From Watersipora subatra (lineage: Eukaryota > Bryozoa > Gymnolaemata > Cheilostomatida > Watersiporidae), in the NCBI RefSeq assembly GCF_963576615.1, contig NC_088711.1, forward strand, positions 61,360,248-61,424,247: DNA of 64,000 nt, written 5' to 3'. A program made the position numbers and the translations under genes. Below are positions 31,905-46,600 of this stretch, piece by piece. The notes under the pieces are model-generated. The model had not been told where the DNA came from. It worked only from the letters and a program-made list of their open reading frames with translations, and ran no database searches. How positions within the stretch are numbered: the first letter of the stretch is position 1; every line of letters starts with the position of its first letter.

Positions 31905-34011
31905 CTTGACATAAACTACAACATATAGGACATAACCAGGAAGTCTCAGTCAACTAAAGTTCTTTATTGTACTAATATGATGACCTAGTAGCTTGTCCCG
32001 GATGAATCTGCTGTAGTACTAATAAGCAATCCTTTCCATGCGACGACTGTGTAAAGCATGATGAGTCCACCTCCGTAAAAAAAATCATTCCTTCAATCCA
32101 TTGTGACCACAAACCTTACAGTTGTCAGTCACACACCAAGCACCTGTACTAAATCACTTGTCGATAAGCTGCTGTTACATAGGAAGCATCTAAGGTTGTT
32201 ATCTTTCGCAAAAGGTCATAGAAAAACAAAAACGTTTGCAATAATCACTAATATTTTGGTATCAATATGCTGTTAACCAAATTGACCTAATCAATTCAAT
32301 GATTGGGAAGTGAATGGCATTATTGTTGATATCAATGTAACCACGGAATATCTCTCCACTTTACACTAACATGTCAAGACTTGTCTACATTCTTGCACTA
32401 CTGCAATCCATAGAGTTTAAAAAAGCAGTTGTCTACCCTCAATACGCAAGGAGATCAAAGAGACATTTGCTTTGCAAGTTAAGAAACACTGATCTAATAA
32501 CAGTGACTGCGCTAGTTACAGTAGACAAGCAAACAAGGTAGGCCAATGCATGAATGATGTAACTGGCTTAATCGTAAGGATTGATACCTGCTAGCTATCC
32601 ATCCAAGTATTTTGACAAGGACCCTTCCACAAACTGCCTGCCTCTTAGTGACTACAACTTATGCCCCACTGCGGCCCGTGACTTCAACGTAACGAGCTAC
32701 CGATAGCTGAGCTATTTTGTTAGAACGATGCCTGCCTGGCAACTTATTGCTATGATTCAGTTGAATGGCTGCAAGAGGAGATTATGAATGCGGCTCACAT
32801 ATCATATAATGGCCGGTTGACGTGGGCTGATAATCTACTGCCAGAAAATTCTAAGCAATATGAAACGGTTTTTTCTAAAAGACAAACTTTTACGAAGTCA
32901 GATTTTTTGTAGGTAAATGGCTTTGGTCACCTTAGTCTGGTTTTCAGAAATTCTAATTTTTGTAAAAAATTGTGAAATTATCCTTAGGGCTGTAAGCTTA
33001 CACTGTGTTATGCTCACATAATTTTTGTAGAACTATATTTTCACTAATAGCGCAGTCATATTTGGGAAATATGATAAACTGTCTATTATATATTACAGCA
33101 AATGTATATACCAGGAATAAGATGAATGTATAAATCCTGTACTATATTACTGCCTATAGCAAGCAGAAAAAACCTTGTGGTCCTTCAGCGAACTGTCTTT
33201 GCATACATGACAAATTCAACCTAAATGATACCCAACATTTTTTAAGCTCTGTAAACATATAATGGTCTTGAGAATCTGTTAGTTTAAAACATGAAGCCAT
33301 CTTTGATCTGCTAATTTTACAGTCTAAAATAATGTGCCTTTTGATGTCTTCTAGTACTCTGATGGTATCCCTTATTGATATATTGACTGCTTTGTTTGCT
33401 GGCAGAGGTTTAGGCTATTGTTTGTGCTCTCTTATTTATTGGCCCATTGATTTCTTAAGCAAAGAGGCACTCGGAGTCCCTCTGTTTGCTTTTAGAGCAT
33501 AAATATTCAACTCAGAAAGCAAATATCCTCCTATAAATACAGAAAGTGATAAGCACCTGATTGTGATTGTTGAAAATCTAATCAATAAGTACTTCACATG
33601 CTTCAGACTAGCCTTTCTTTACTATCAACACAATTGCCATTTCAGACTATTGATGTAAGGCTAGCATATTGGTGTGGATGAGGTTCAGCTAATTAAACAC
33701 CATCCGTTTCCACCATGGGTATTGCCTAGCTAATTACAAGTGTTAATGCTATTAAAAAACTCACGCTTTATAAATAATTGCAGAGGACGAACAACTTGTT
33801 TTTGATAGAAAGTAGTAACAATTGACAGCAGCTGTGTTCATTTCTGTAATTATACTGTAGAGTTGATAGGTATAATATAAGGTAGATTTTGATATGCAAG
33901 AAATAGTAATATTCCAATAAAGTCTCTTAGCCCTTGGAAATCCCTAGAGAAGCCATTTATGTTTTGCAAAAGGTCAAGATCAATAAAAAGAACATTTGTC
34001 ATAAATACAAA
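31905..34011. other. Intergenic, one possible SINE fragment
   Basis: The 5' flank of the PLCXD gene. Apart from a tRNA-like segment at about 32610-32735 (minus), no gene or repeat is supported. Confidence 0.45.
32610..32735 (-). repeat. Possible tRNA-derived SINE fragment
   Basis: On the minus strand the segment reads TAGCTCAGCTATCGGTAGCT followed by GTTACGTTGAAGTCACGGG, which resembles a tRNA box A and D-arm and then a decayed anticodon and T-arm. No cloverleaf was completed, so a functional tRNA is unlikely. Confidence 0.4.
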
Positions 34012-35250
34012 TACAGTGTTACTTCAACTTACGAGTGCTCCAACGTACAAGAAACTTGAGATATGAGCCAGCTTTTAAGCAAGTTTTAGCACTAACATAC
34101 GAGCCATGTTTGAGATACGAGCACTTGAGTCAGTTGCCAAGTATGCCGGAGGTGTTTTATGAGAACAGCATCACTCTGTATTTTTCAACTGCTCAGGTTA
34201 TACTGTTGTACCGTGTGTTTTTGTGCACGATTTTCTGTGTAGAATTATGTGAATTAAAAGTACTGTGCGTAGACCGAAAGTTTGCCAGTAAAATGAAAGA
34301 TATTACAAAGAAAAAGCAAATGATAACAGTCGATATTAAACGGAAAAATATTGAAAAATATGCGAAATGTGTATGCGTGATTCAGCTAGCTCGGCAATAT
34401 GACAGAAATACATTCATAATTGCCAAACAGAAGGATTATATTCAGGGCATTTAGTTCGCAAAAGGACTAACCATAGTTTCTAAACGGTGCAGCGATCTTC
34501 ACGACCGCTGATGGCATTGGACAAACAATTAGCCGGTGACAGCGTAACTGAAACGATGCTGTGTGAAAAGGCCGGCGCTATCTATCCAAACTGTTTAATA
34601 GACATTCGGACAAGTTGGCTAGTGGTCGTGCGTTAACCATTTGTGGCGGCACCTGTGTTCGTCCTAATCGCAACATGTTGCAAGGGCGACAAAGGCAAAC
34701 GTCCTTAGATAGGTTTATCTTAAAACGGCCGGCTAGTCGTGAAAGCGAAAAAAAAGGATAAATTTCTCGCTAACCAGCGAGAAATTTCAAACTATGAACG
34801 CCAAAGAAATTTTAATTACGTTTAGTTGAAAATGAAAGTTTGATTTTTGGTTTGCTTTTAAGTTTGTCTTTTAACACTTTGATAAAATCCAAATTTACCA
34901 AAGTCACCTGTTGTAACGAAGGATAACTTATATCTTCCTCCCTGGCAAATGCGAGTGTTAACTGCTATTGTATGTATTTAATTTTACAATTTAGTTAATC
35001 ACATTTCCTTGCATTATTTTTTATTTGTTGCTTCTTGAAAACATGTAGTACGTAAGGACAATAACCAACATGTTCTTTCTGTTACAATATCTTGTTTTGA
35101 GCGTTTTATTTGCTTTTTTAAAAGTATTGAAACCAATCAATATATATTTAATTGTTCTATATATAAATGAATTGCACCAACAAGCGAGTAAATTGACATA
35201 CTAGCTCAGTCTCGGAACGCATTAAGCTCGTAAGTTGAAGTATGACTGTA
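34012..35250 (+). mobile_element. Decayed Tigger/pogo-type DNA transposon
   Basis: The element at 34014-35248 starts CAGTGTTACTTCAACTTACG and ends in the near-inverse CGTAAGTTGAAGTATGACTG, each flanked by TA. An open frame at 34035-34454 contains a CENP-B/Psq-type helix-turn-helix segment (TVDIKRKNIEKYAKC then VIQLARQYDRNT), which is the N-terminus of Tigger transposases, ending in a stop. Further matches continue out of frame to about 34620. The DDE catalytic part is missing; an internal deletion is likely given the 1.2 kb length. Confidence 0.88.
34290..34620 (+). pseudogene. Truncated pogo/Tigger transposase N-terminus
   Basis: The HTH-type DNA-binding region is recognisable as KKQMITVDIKRKNIEKYAK followed by a run ending KQKDYIQGI, then a stop at 34452-34454. 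Downstream fragments keep family character (such as GLTIVSKRCSD and DSVTETMLCEKA) but with frame breaks. Confidence 0.75.
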
Positions 35251-37699
35251 AGTATAAACCTTAGTGGAGAGGTATTTCATAAGGAAGTATTTCTCCAATA
35301 TGCTGCATTTAAAAATTTCACCCACTTTAATATTTGGAATATTAAATAAAAATGCAATTGTAATTGGACAGACTTTTGCTAATACTAAGTTGGTTAGTAA
35401 TGAATCTGTGTCTAGATCTGAATCTAGGTCTTTAAAAAAGTTTCTGCAAAATTTACATTCGCATCTAGCAACATGGCATGCAATAACCCAGCAGGATGTG
35501 TATCCAAATTATATATTACAGTAACTAGAGTTTAAGGTAAGAAAACTTAGATTTAGATAGATGCCATGAAAAATGCTACTTACCTAAAGCAATTTCAGTA
35601 TTTACTACCAATTCATCTATACTGGAACTCTAACTCTTTTTCAGTTTGTTTAAATATAAACACTCTTTCTTTTTTCGTTAAGAAAATACATGTACTAATG
35701 AATTGACAGACTACCAACTGGTAGTGTACAGTCTGTGTACAAATGTACAAAAAATACAATACAAATACCTGAAAAAGGTTTCACTATCGTTTCACCGGTG
35801 GTGAAATGAATTCATAGTATAAATTAATGCGCAAATGTAGGTAACTTCTAGATTTAACTGGACTGACGTATTCTATTGTATTAACATATTTTTTAATACT
35901 TACTCGTCAATAATGCGAAAAAAATTAAACTTATTATAATAAGCAATACACACATATATAAAATATTATTTTAGATACTGCTTCAAAATTTGTCGAAATT
36001 CTTGCGTTAGAGAACAATATGGAAATAAGGAAACATTTTAAGCAAAGATAAAGCAAAGATAAATAAGCAAAACTAGATTTTATTAAACTGAAAACAAAAG
36101 TTTTGTTCCAATTGGAATACACGGAAACGTTTTGTAGACTGCATACTCAGTGGGAATTTGCAGAACTTATATTAATAGAGGAGATAAATCCCGTGAATTA
36201 ACTACAAAGTGAATTTTTGGAAATTTGTTTCAAGAATGATGAAGCTGGAGGTAGAGAGGTTTGTCAAAGAATGGCCAACGAGTAGATAACTTCAGCCTAA
36301 AGGGCTGAAGATGAACACTACGAAAACCTATGCATTAATTCTATCCGCAATACACATACAAATGAAAATGTAGTTGAGCTGAATATAAACGCTTGCTGAT
36401 AACAAAATTTTTGGTAAAGTTTAACATTTAGGTTTACAAACAATCTAACCTTGACTAAAGTTACCTAGAGATATTTATTTCGAACAAGACCATAGTAATT
36501 ACTGGTTTACAGTAACTTTACACTTTGTTTTTGGTGATTTACAGAAATTAACATTGTTTAGCCTACTGCACAAGGCTTCATAATTAGTTGAGTTAACAAG
36601 AAAAAGTAGATCTAGTAAATACTATTGCTTTAATTGGTTGGCAAATTAGCCTACACCAAATTGAAAACTGCTGTGGTAAACAGCCATAAGCGAGTATATC
36701 AGCTTTGTAGTAGTGCAAAACTATATACACGTATATGCTTATCCCTCTGGTCCTTTTTAAAGAGCCTCAACCTTTTCGTTTGGCAATAACCTAATATGTA
36801 CGACCAATACAAAAGAAACAGTTTTTTTTTATAAAACTGCTGTTTTGTATTTGTAGTAAAAAGAGACTAGGCTAATTGTTAAAAGATAACACAGAATTAC
36901 ATAATAAAAGGTAAACTGATTTTCGTAAATATTTCTGCTCTAATGTGGGTGTTGTAGTAATTAATTTTAGCTATTGTAATAAAGGTATCAGACTTGCAAG
37001 CACGGTAAGATCGCTACGCTACAAAATCCAACACTACTTACAATCTTTTTTACTTCTTAGAGGAACAACACCGTATTTTTTTCAGTAGACCTTGCTACAA
37101 ATCCGTGAGTATAACCAAATGTGAGAAACTGGAAATGTTTTGAGTTGATTACAATACACTCATGACTAATGTTGAATAAGACGTAAGTATTATTTTTAAA
37201 CAGGATTGGTAACAACAGAACAATACTAATTAGCTTTTTTGATTAAATATGGATTGCCTATCGGTCTCGTACTAGACAAGACACCTGAAACTTAATCTGG
37301 TGTCGGCTTTTTATTGGGCAAGACATTAGTTTGGGATGCCAGTTATATTGCAAATGTATCCTTCACTTTGAGGCCCTAGCCTCACAGTTTTTACGTGTCT
37401 AGCACTTGGTTCGCCAGGACTTATAACTACATGTATTGTAATTTTAATACAATTACGGGGAAGCGACTACAACGTAGAGACTGCACTTTCACGCCTTTAA
37501 TATTTTGGGTAGTTGTATCAAGTAACAAGTCTATGAATACGCCCAAATACAAATTCAGAAAATCATTTATTTTATTTTAATAACATTTTTAACGCTTAAA
37601 TTAATTTTTCTGTCATAAGTAATAATATTTTCTATTACAAAAATTTATCTTGAGGGATTTGCCTTCTCTAACATTAGCGATGCCTCAAGTTCAACCAGC
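35251..37699. other. Intergenic region upstream of FBXO33
   Basis: AT-rich. The promoter and 5' UTR of FBXO33 must lie in the right part, but no TATA box or other site could be assigned with confidence. Confidence 0.4.
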
Positions 37700-40600
37700 A
37701 TGGATGGCTGGGCTGATGTGCCGGAGGTGTTACTTTTACATATTTATTCTTATATTCCGTTTAAAGACAAACTAGCTGCAAGTTCTACATGTAAAAATTG
37801 GCGTGAACTACTATTTCATCCTGCAAATTGGGCGCACGTGAGCTTCAGTTATGCAACTAGCAAAGGAGAGAGGCAAAGAGAAAAATTCCTGAAGTCAAAA
37901 ACTGCACACTTTATAAGCAGTTGCAGCGTATACTTACCAGTTGAGCCACTACTCTTAGTTGACGACGTTTTTGATGCTAACACGTTTGTTTCTACTCAAT
38001 TGGATAGCGATGCTTTAAGTTTATTTCAATGTTTGTCTAGAAACAAAAACCTCAGTGCGCTAACGCTTGTTCAGTCTCATCAAGAATATACTGACCTCAT
38101 ATCGGCTCCTTCTGTTGGTGAGCCAGTAAAACATTCTATCAAGCGACATCATGGAAATGCAATCACTTGTAATACCTCTGCTACAACCTCGATGAATATC
38201 AATAATAACAGCTGGGGAGAAGCAGCTCATGCGAAACAAAGTTTTACCCGTGGCGTTGTAACTAGGTCTCAAAGTCACAAACAACTAGAGCAACATCTGA
38301 AAAGTAATCTACTTCCGCGTGGGCAGTACATAAACGGTGAAGATTACAATTCCAGCCTTATGCTAACATCTTCGAACGAATGCTCACTCAACCTTTCCAA
38401 TATTCCACTATTCAACGATAAGAGGACTGGAGCAAATTTACAGTAGGTTTAAGAAAACTTGCTGTTTGATGTATTTACTGGTGACCTTTTTGTTTTTAAT
38501 GCTGTGCCTGTCTAACTTGTCAAATAATTGCAGATATCTGAACTACCTGAAGAGAATTATATCTACATCGAACACACTAAAACATCTCTCGATGGGTTTC
38601 CTTCCTACCCTTACCTTGCATAATAATGAAATAGTGAAGACGCTGGCGTGTCAACAGTCAAACAGCCTAACATCACTTCATCTCAGGTTTGTTGTAGTGC
38701 AGAGTTTAAGCGTATACAGTAGACACACCCAGGGCCTACATCAGGGATGGCCAAACGGATCATGGCCAAACGATTTTGGCCATGATCCGTTACAGACATA
38801 TCTGATGAAAGAGTGATCCACAGCAAGCTGAAGATGTGTGTTTTCTTTTTTATCATACATAAACATGCAATTTATCATGTACATCTTAAACAAGGCGTCA
38901 AATACAATTTTACAAAATTTCGCTTGAATACATAATTTGACTAAAAATCAGTGAATGAATGTGCTACAATAACTATGTTTGATATCAGTGAGAGAAATGA
39001 GGAGTGGGCTTTGACTTCACAATACTATCAAAACGCGGTTTTTTGCTACTTACAGCGATGAGTATTTGTGAGTCGTGTTCTATGATTACTTTTTTCAAAA
39101 TTCATTGCTGAAAACAAGGAATATACAGAAATTCAGAGAAAAGTTTACAAAATTTCTTTTAAAAACAAATTAAAAAACAACAAATTTTCACATTCATCTT
39201 TAAAGATCCACAAGAAAACTACAAAGATCCGAATCTGTGTCTAGATCCGCGATTTGGCTATAGCTGGACTGCATCGTAAATAATTCACTCCGAGAATGTT
39301 TACGCTATAGGTATTCTACATTATATGGACAGGAATACCGTTAGAAATTAGTGAAGGGTACTCAAAAGTGAAAGTTTGTTTTGTTATTCATAGGTTAATA
39401 TAATATTTACTATGAACTTCTATTTATTATACGTATATAGCTATATAGCTATGTATAGGCCCTACAGTAGGCGCTCCTACAATGTAAATAATTCGTTCCA
39501 GGAATGTTTACGTTATAGGGATTTTACGTTATCTGAACACTACAATAAATGTGAATTGTTCAATCCGTTTCAAGATCGTCCCAAACTCATTCCTTTTGTC
39601 CCTTCAAATTGGAACAAACTAAACTTAACATTAATTTAATGACTATAGAGTAACTGTGGTTTGATTGGTTTCTTTTTACAAGTCGTTTCTTATCACGTTC
39701 ACTTGGTTTAGGGTTCACGGGTACGGTACTTTTAAATTAAGTTAAGGGAAGCGTACACCTTCAATGTCAACTTAAATCAATGTTTTTTTTGCATTTTGCG
39801 TGAGCGCGTTGTCTCTATACTGCAAAAAGCATTTCTTTTTGATATTTCTGAAATACAGCAAAACAGAAATATATATATATATATATATATATACTTACTA
39901 TAGTAAGACCAGTATCTATGTCCATTTGTCCGAAGCCAGAACTGTAGGTTAGGATAAAAGAATGCTTTCACAGAGACCCCAGCTCGTGACATTCAGCTTG
40001 GTAGACCAATACCTGCACCAATCATCCATCTTTAGGTATTTCTGAATAATTGTGCACCTACTTATTATCTGTGCTGTAATGGCACACTTGACGATCCCTA
40101 ATGGCACACTAAACTGCCAGCGTGCTACAGTATTCGTATGTGTAATAGAGATACCGAGGGTTGGAGTCAATCATGACTTCGATTTTAATTTTTCCAAATT
40201 TTATGTTTTGGTAAATTTTATTTTTTCACATATTTTGTCCATACAAATTATTTGTGAATTGCTTTGCACGTCAGAACACTGGTGAACCCATTTTTCAATA
40301 TATTAGTACCTTAACATGTTTTAGTTTGACCACTTCTTATATGTCTTGCATTCAGCAGCCATATAAAATTATAATTTACGAACAACATGGAAGTTTTTGG
40401 AGTAGAACTACTAGCAGTTTCACACAAAGTAGGAATGAAAGCCAAACACATTAAAAAGGCACTATGGAATATTCAAACACGCTCTCCTTTGGTGTGATCG
40501 ATGTGGTTCATAATGCGAAATAGAAATATCAGTTTATCGGTTTCGTTAGTACTTAGCTGGTTTCTTATTTAGTCATAAACAAATCCAAAAGGAGGATACC

Positions 40601-43600
40601 CTTTCAATGCTCTCACTTGAGCTATATTGCAGTAAAGAGTTGATGTCATAATTAGAGATGCTATGATTATAAATTCACCAGCCGATTCAAATACCGATCC
40701 GATATACCGATTCTTATTGAAAAATAATCAGATCTTTTGTGTTGCATAGATAATTGTTCATTTTATTATGCAAATATAATGCAAAAAATGTAAATATTAA
40801 TGTTATATTCGTTTGTATTGGAAAAAATATATATTCACATACCGACATACCGTGCATGTAATAACAAAACAGTCCATGTTTCTTGTAATTTATAATTAAT
40901 AAAAGTAATTACTGTTAGTGGTACAGCTCTCTATGTGATAAAGAAGTCTGTCTCTCTTCTATTGCTGAACGAACTGCTGTGCCTGTACAAGTTTAGAGCA
41001 AATCAATGTTTCTTTTAATTACCATTAGTGATTTAATTCTCGCAGTAAGTCTTTTTCTTCTATCACTATCAATGTAGCCATTTGTACTGAAGAGGGACTC
41101 ATTTGCCACAGATGATGTAGGACAGGCTAAATACCGATAGGCCACTGGGGTTACCATATTTTGTACGATACAAATGGTACATTGTATCGTCAGGATTAAG
41201 AGAGTGATAGATAACTTTATGCATCGACTACTTAAATTACTTTCGTAATGTTAGTAAGTGGAAATATTACACTGCATTCTTGTTTCCCATCTTTATTATC
41301 TTGTTCGTGATTAGCTGCAATAAATCCTATCGCTGTAATTGCGGAAATACCACACTTTGTGATTACGTCCTGACTAAAGCAAAAATATTCCTCAGCTGTG
41401 TTGATGTTGATCAGGCTATAGACATTAAATAAATAGTGTGACAGGCCGGAATTCATTAGGTAAAAGTAAGGAATTTGCCGCTGATGATTTTTATTGGTGT
41501 AGCAGGCTAAAATACTGTTTCCTGCAAAATATTGATATGTAATTTTAAGTATCTGAAGTTTCAGGTTTTTTCAAAAAGATCAGCCGATACCAATTCAGAT
41601 ACCGAAATTGGAGCAACTCCAGTCATAATGCCATATTTTAAACATAGTAGTGAGGAAAACTACCAGTTGCTACCTCACAATTAGTTCCTGCTTTAAGGTT
41701 TACTAACTTCAAAGGACCTTCTGTAGCATTGTATAACACATGCAATCAGTTATCTCCACTTGCTAATTCATCACATTTTTGACAAACCAATTTTGTTTGT
41801 CACAAATATTGATTTTTTGCTGAATTATGAAAAAAATTAGGATTTTTCCCTTGAGCAAATCAAATGATTTAATTCAATGATTCAAACAATTGGATTTTTT
41901 GTGTCAACCCTGGATGTACCCCTATATTTCATCTTCTTTTCAACGTGCTGCAAAAGAAAACACTATTTTCAAAGCTCACTATGGAACTCTTGTTAATCAA
42001 ATTAAATTTGAGAACTTGCGTCAAGTTCACCTTCAATGGAATTTCTTACATAATATATCTGCGTAAAAGGATATTCATGTTGTAGGAGGTCCACTCTGCT
42101 TTTAAACCAAACAACCACATACATATCTTTTTTTACTTGTGTAACCCTTTTTCATAGATCTAGTTGATTTATCCTGCTAGAATGTATTTATTTCTAACCT
42201 TTTTTTCTGTTATATAGTTCTATGCTCATTTTGTAGCTATCATTTTCTGGACAATCATAATCTTTTTTAGTCGGTGTGATGAACTTCGGGAATTTGTTTA
42301 TCAACCTGTCGATGTTCAGGACCTCCTTACATTTCGGTTTCTTCAGCGTCTCAGTCTTGATACGGCCGATTTGTCTGATGAATTGCTTGTCAGTCTTTCA
42401 GAGGCTTCTCGAGTACAGCTCAAGTTATTGTGCTTGTCCATGTTTAATCACGAGGAAGGCGTTAGACTCGTTCACGATAGAACTTGGACGTTGCTGCATG
42501 AAAGGTAACCACATTCATCTATTAATAAACTTTATTTTTCAATAAAAATCATTTTATTTCAATTTAATTTTTTGCAGTATATAAATATTAGCAATGCAAG
42601 ACAAAGAGAATGTAAATCGTCGTTGCAAAGACTACATTGCTAAATATCATTGCATTGATCAGCGGAAGGCTGGCATTTTATATGCCAAATAGTATCAATA
42701 TGGTCAGTCATCGTAGTGCAACCGTAAGATTATATTGAGACTATTTTCTCTTTCTCCGAATTCCTATGAGATAAAGTTGTTAAAAGTTAAAGTAACTATT
42801 AGTGTGTGAAAAGTCGTGATTGAGCTCTTGTATTTACTCAGCAGCTCTCCACCTCAGCACTCTACTTAATCATGAAGTTTTCTGCAGAGTGCTAAGCAGT
42901 ACATCTGTAAATTACTTGAAACCAAAATATTAACCATTATGTAGATCTGTATAAAATATAAACCATTACATAGAGTTCTAAAATATAGACCATTAAAGCC
43001 ATTAAGTCATAAACGGAAATAAATAATCACCCTAATGGCGACCGCGAATTACCATCGCCGAGATGGGTCACATTTGAAAGGCGGTCGTCGATGTTCGGCG
43101 AAAGATCAGGAAAGATTGACAGCTGCAAACTTCCCTGACGTGTCCGCGTTGCTTCGTCGATGCCATCGGTTTACGGTTCACATAATCGACGATGAACGCC
43201 GAAAGGGGAACGCTGACATACGGCTATATAGTGTGAACCAGCCTTAAGCAACATAAAATTTAGGCCTATTATTTGCCTTGATTTATTACATAATCTCCGT
43301 CACAGAAAGTTAAAGATTTCTCGAAATGTTAAAATTAGGTAAGTAAAAGTAACCTGGTAGAAATTGAACATAAAATGTAAAATTAATAAAAATATGTTAT
43401 CATTCAAGCAATGGAATATGGAATCTTTCAAACCATGTCCTGGGGTAGACAATATGTGCAACAGTCGTTCATGAATAACCTACATTACACATCCTTTCAT
43501 AACCTGTTCATCCAAATTATTAAATTAGCAAATATGACAACCATTAACTAAATCTGCTGATTCAAATTATGAAGGGATTAATATTGGAAACATACTATTA

Positions 43601-46600
43601 TTTTATATCTAATATTTCAGTCATAAACATAACATTGACTTCCATGATTTTTAACAATAATCCGTATTAGTTGCTATCACAAGGTAATAGATTGTCAAAT
43701 GCCGCACCTTCTTTGAATGTATGTGAGAAAATCAAAATCTCCTTTTTATTACAGCAGTTGGTGGATGAACCCGCCTGCAATTTAATCTAATCGCAAACCC
43801 TTGTCTGTATTTTTGTACAACTATCCATCATTTTTTTCGACATCATCAAGTCGTTTGCACGTTCGCTCGTTCACGAAAAAGCCGCCATTAAGGTAGAAAA
43901 CCAATCGTTTTTCTTTTATTTACTAGTACTTTTAGGTGTTGTTTTGATTCTATAATAAAAAAATTGCAAACAAAAACATCGTTTTCAAATTATCATCGCA
44001 AAAGCTTCGTGTTTTTAACGATAAAATTGTCTATATCATGATGACCGACAACGATAAAATTACGTCACGAAAAAATGAAGGATATTAAAAATTATGTTTA
44101 AACAAGTTTGTAACATAATTGTTTCAATTGGTTCAATTCTTCTTCCTCCTATCGATGTGATGTTATATTTTTGAAAAAGATTTGTAGGTAATAAGTTGCT
44201 ACTGTAATGTTTGGTTCAGTTTGATTATTTCCATAACATGTCTGTACACATTTGTGCATGACCTCAAGGGTCAAGTATATAATAATGTAACCACATGTGG
44301 AATCCGTACACCATGCAGGTCTAGTCTGCCTTCGGGGGTTAATGGATTATTAACCATGATTGGTAAGTTCTGCGAAGCTATGCCCCTCTACTAAACTCCA
44401 CTTTACAAGTGCTCAGTTCTCTAAAATAATTGATATATTCCTGTTTGTTAGAAATTCATACATTTGCAGAGTCACATGGAAATTGTCACATTAGTTACAT
44501 TGTTGAGGTATGATCATCCTTCAATTGTTACAACATGAAATGATACATGGTTTTTGCTTTATAATGTTTAAATCTAAATAGTTCATATGAACCGCTCAGC
44601 TAACCTGTGATCGGCTGTTGTTGTTGCATTTACAGTGATTAAAAACAGGACCAATGAAACTCGCTGTTATATTACAGTGATTAAATGCAGGACCAATGAA
44701 ACTCGCTGTTATATTATTATTTATCCCTAGCTTACAGACTAGAATCAAATTGGCTGAACTATTTTAGAAAGTTTTTAATATTTTTGGTTTACTTATCTCT
44801 GGCCACTGTATTACTAATATGTTTGGAGTTATGGTACAGCCATATTGAGGTTTGGCTGAACTTTTATAATACAGTAGAGTGTAGTAACAAGTGCAATGCA
44901 AACAATCCATCTGAGGAACGTCTAAGTTATCTATAGGGGTTTTATTTTATACGAACAGTAAAATACGTTCAAGTTGCCTAATCCGGTTCAAGATCTTTTC
45001 AAACTCACCTCTTTGGCCCTTCAAAAAGGAAGCATCGAGACTCCACTTTTTAATTTAATGACTGTGCAGTAACTATGGTATTATTGTTTTGTATCGACAA
45101 CTTTTCTCCTTTTTTTATCACTTTCCCTTGGTTTATGGTCCATGATTGCAGTAATTTTACCATCAGTTTAAGGTTGACTTGCAACAAAATTCACATTGCA
45201 GTTATTTGGTATCAAAGATTCACTATGTTTTACTCTGGTGTGTTGTAGGTGCAAAATATGTGGAAATGTGATTACCAGCTCTTAAAACCTCAAAAACGAA
45301 CAGTTAATTGCAGCCATCACGAAAACGTCGTAGATTAGAATCCTTTCTCAAAACCGCTCAAATGGGTCGCAGTTGAACACAATTACTTCTGTTTACACTT
45401 TCATGCAACCCCATTGGTGAAAATATCGTCTCAAATATACTTCACGCATTCAATAAAGCCGTGTCTATTGTCATTATGCCTCTATTTCATCATCATCGTA
45501 ATGCTGTCACTTTGCTCACTGATATCTCAAAACCTACCGTAAAAATTTGTCAATTTTTTAACCTTAGCTCGAAAGAGTTCATATCATCTTCTGATAAACA
45601 TGACGAGCCGTTGGTCACCTGTGATAGTCAAAAAATGCTGCAGAAATTGTTGGCGCTGTTTGGTAGGAAGCATGGGTCAGATGATTAGATTACCACTAGA
45701 TGATTACACCAAGCCGAAACAAAACTGTAAAGTAGCGAGCATCTATATTTGATACGGGCTTTCCGGTAAAACCCGAAGTGTTTGTCATAAACTAGTGCTA
45801 TGAGAAATTTGTATTGAGCCTTTTATTGGCCTTTAAAATCATGTGATAACATCACGTGTCAAAACGATAACCACAATATTTGAGCACGTCACCGAAATAA
45901 ATAGATTAAAAACTACGGCGTTTTCGTGATGGCTGTGATTAACTTTTCATTTTTGAACTTTTAAGAGCTTGCAATCACATTTCCACATATTTTTCACCTA
46001 CAGCACAGTAGAGTAAGACATGGTGAATCTTTTGATACCAAATATGTGTAATGTGAATTTTGTTGCAAGTAAACCTTCAAGGGAAGCGTACACCTCCAAT
46101 GCCAGTTTACAATGATTTTTTTGTTTTTTTTCTAGACAAGTTCTATTCTAAAAAGGAAAAATAACAAAAAATATTTTATATGTCTACAATAAAGCAAAAC
46201 ACAAAATTTTTTTTTTAAATAAGCACGGTGTTGTCTATCTGTCCATCCTCCAGGGTTCAAGGTTATGATAACAAATAGCTTTCTACGATACTCCAACTTG
46301 TGACACTCAGATTGATAGACCGACACTAATACCTGCATCAATATTCACCTTCAAATATTTCTGAAGAATCGCGCAACTACTGAGTCTCTGCGCTTTATCG
46401 ACACTTCTGACGATCTCTAATGGCGAACCGATTGCCAGTGTACTTGTCTAAAAATGGAGACCTATGTCGTTTTCTCTTTCAAGTGCGCCAAGAAAAATGC
46501 AATATCCTTATGGCTAACTACGAGATTCTTATTATTCAAATCGTATTTGAGAACTTACCCCTACTTGACATATACGTTATATGGAATTGCTTTTGTAGTA

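Larger units (their letters stand above)
40148..41920 (-). mobile_element. Decayed hAT transposon inserted in A3
   Basis: The element at 40156-41912 starts GAGGGTTGGAGTC and ends TGTCAACCCTG, a short hAT-type inverted repeat with some decay. The flanking octamers GAGATACC (40148-40155) and GATGTACC (41913-41920) agree at six of eight positions, as an aged 8-bp target duplication would. A hAT transposase C-terminal remnant lies inside on the minus strand. Confidence 0.75.
39465..42098 (+). mobile_element. Family A MITE split by a hAT element (A3)
   Basis: The left part (39465-40155) has the best-preserved terminus, CAGTAGGCGCTCCTA after TA, and runs through the tRNA-like module (about 39960-40030). 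The right part (41913-42098) resumes with the 3' blocks (GTTAATCAAATTAAATTTGA and TTCAATGGAATTTCTTAC) and ends GTAGGAGGTCCACTCTG. The hAT element at 40156-41912 explains the gap. It lies in intron 2 of FBXO33. Confidence 0.8.

Noticed and set aside
32610-32735. A functional tRNA gene on the minus strand
   Set aside because: Box A and D-arm resemblance is fair, but no complete cloverleaf could be drawn; listed only as a possible SINE fragment.
45461-45688. 75-codon frame inside element D1 as a host gene
   Set aside because: It lies wholly between the inverted repeats of a transposon and shows no known domain.
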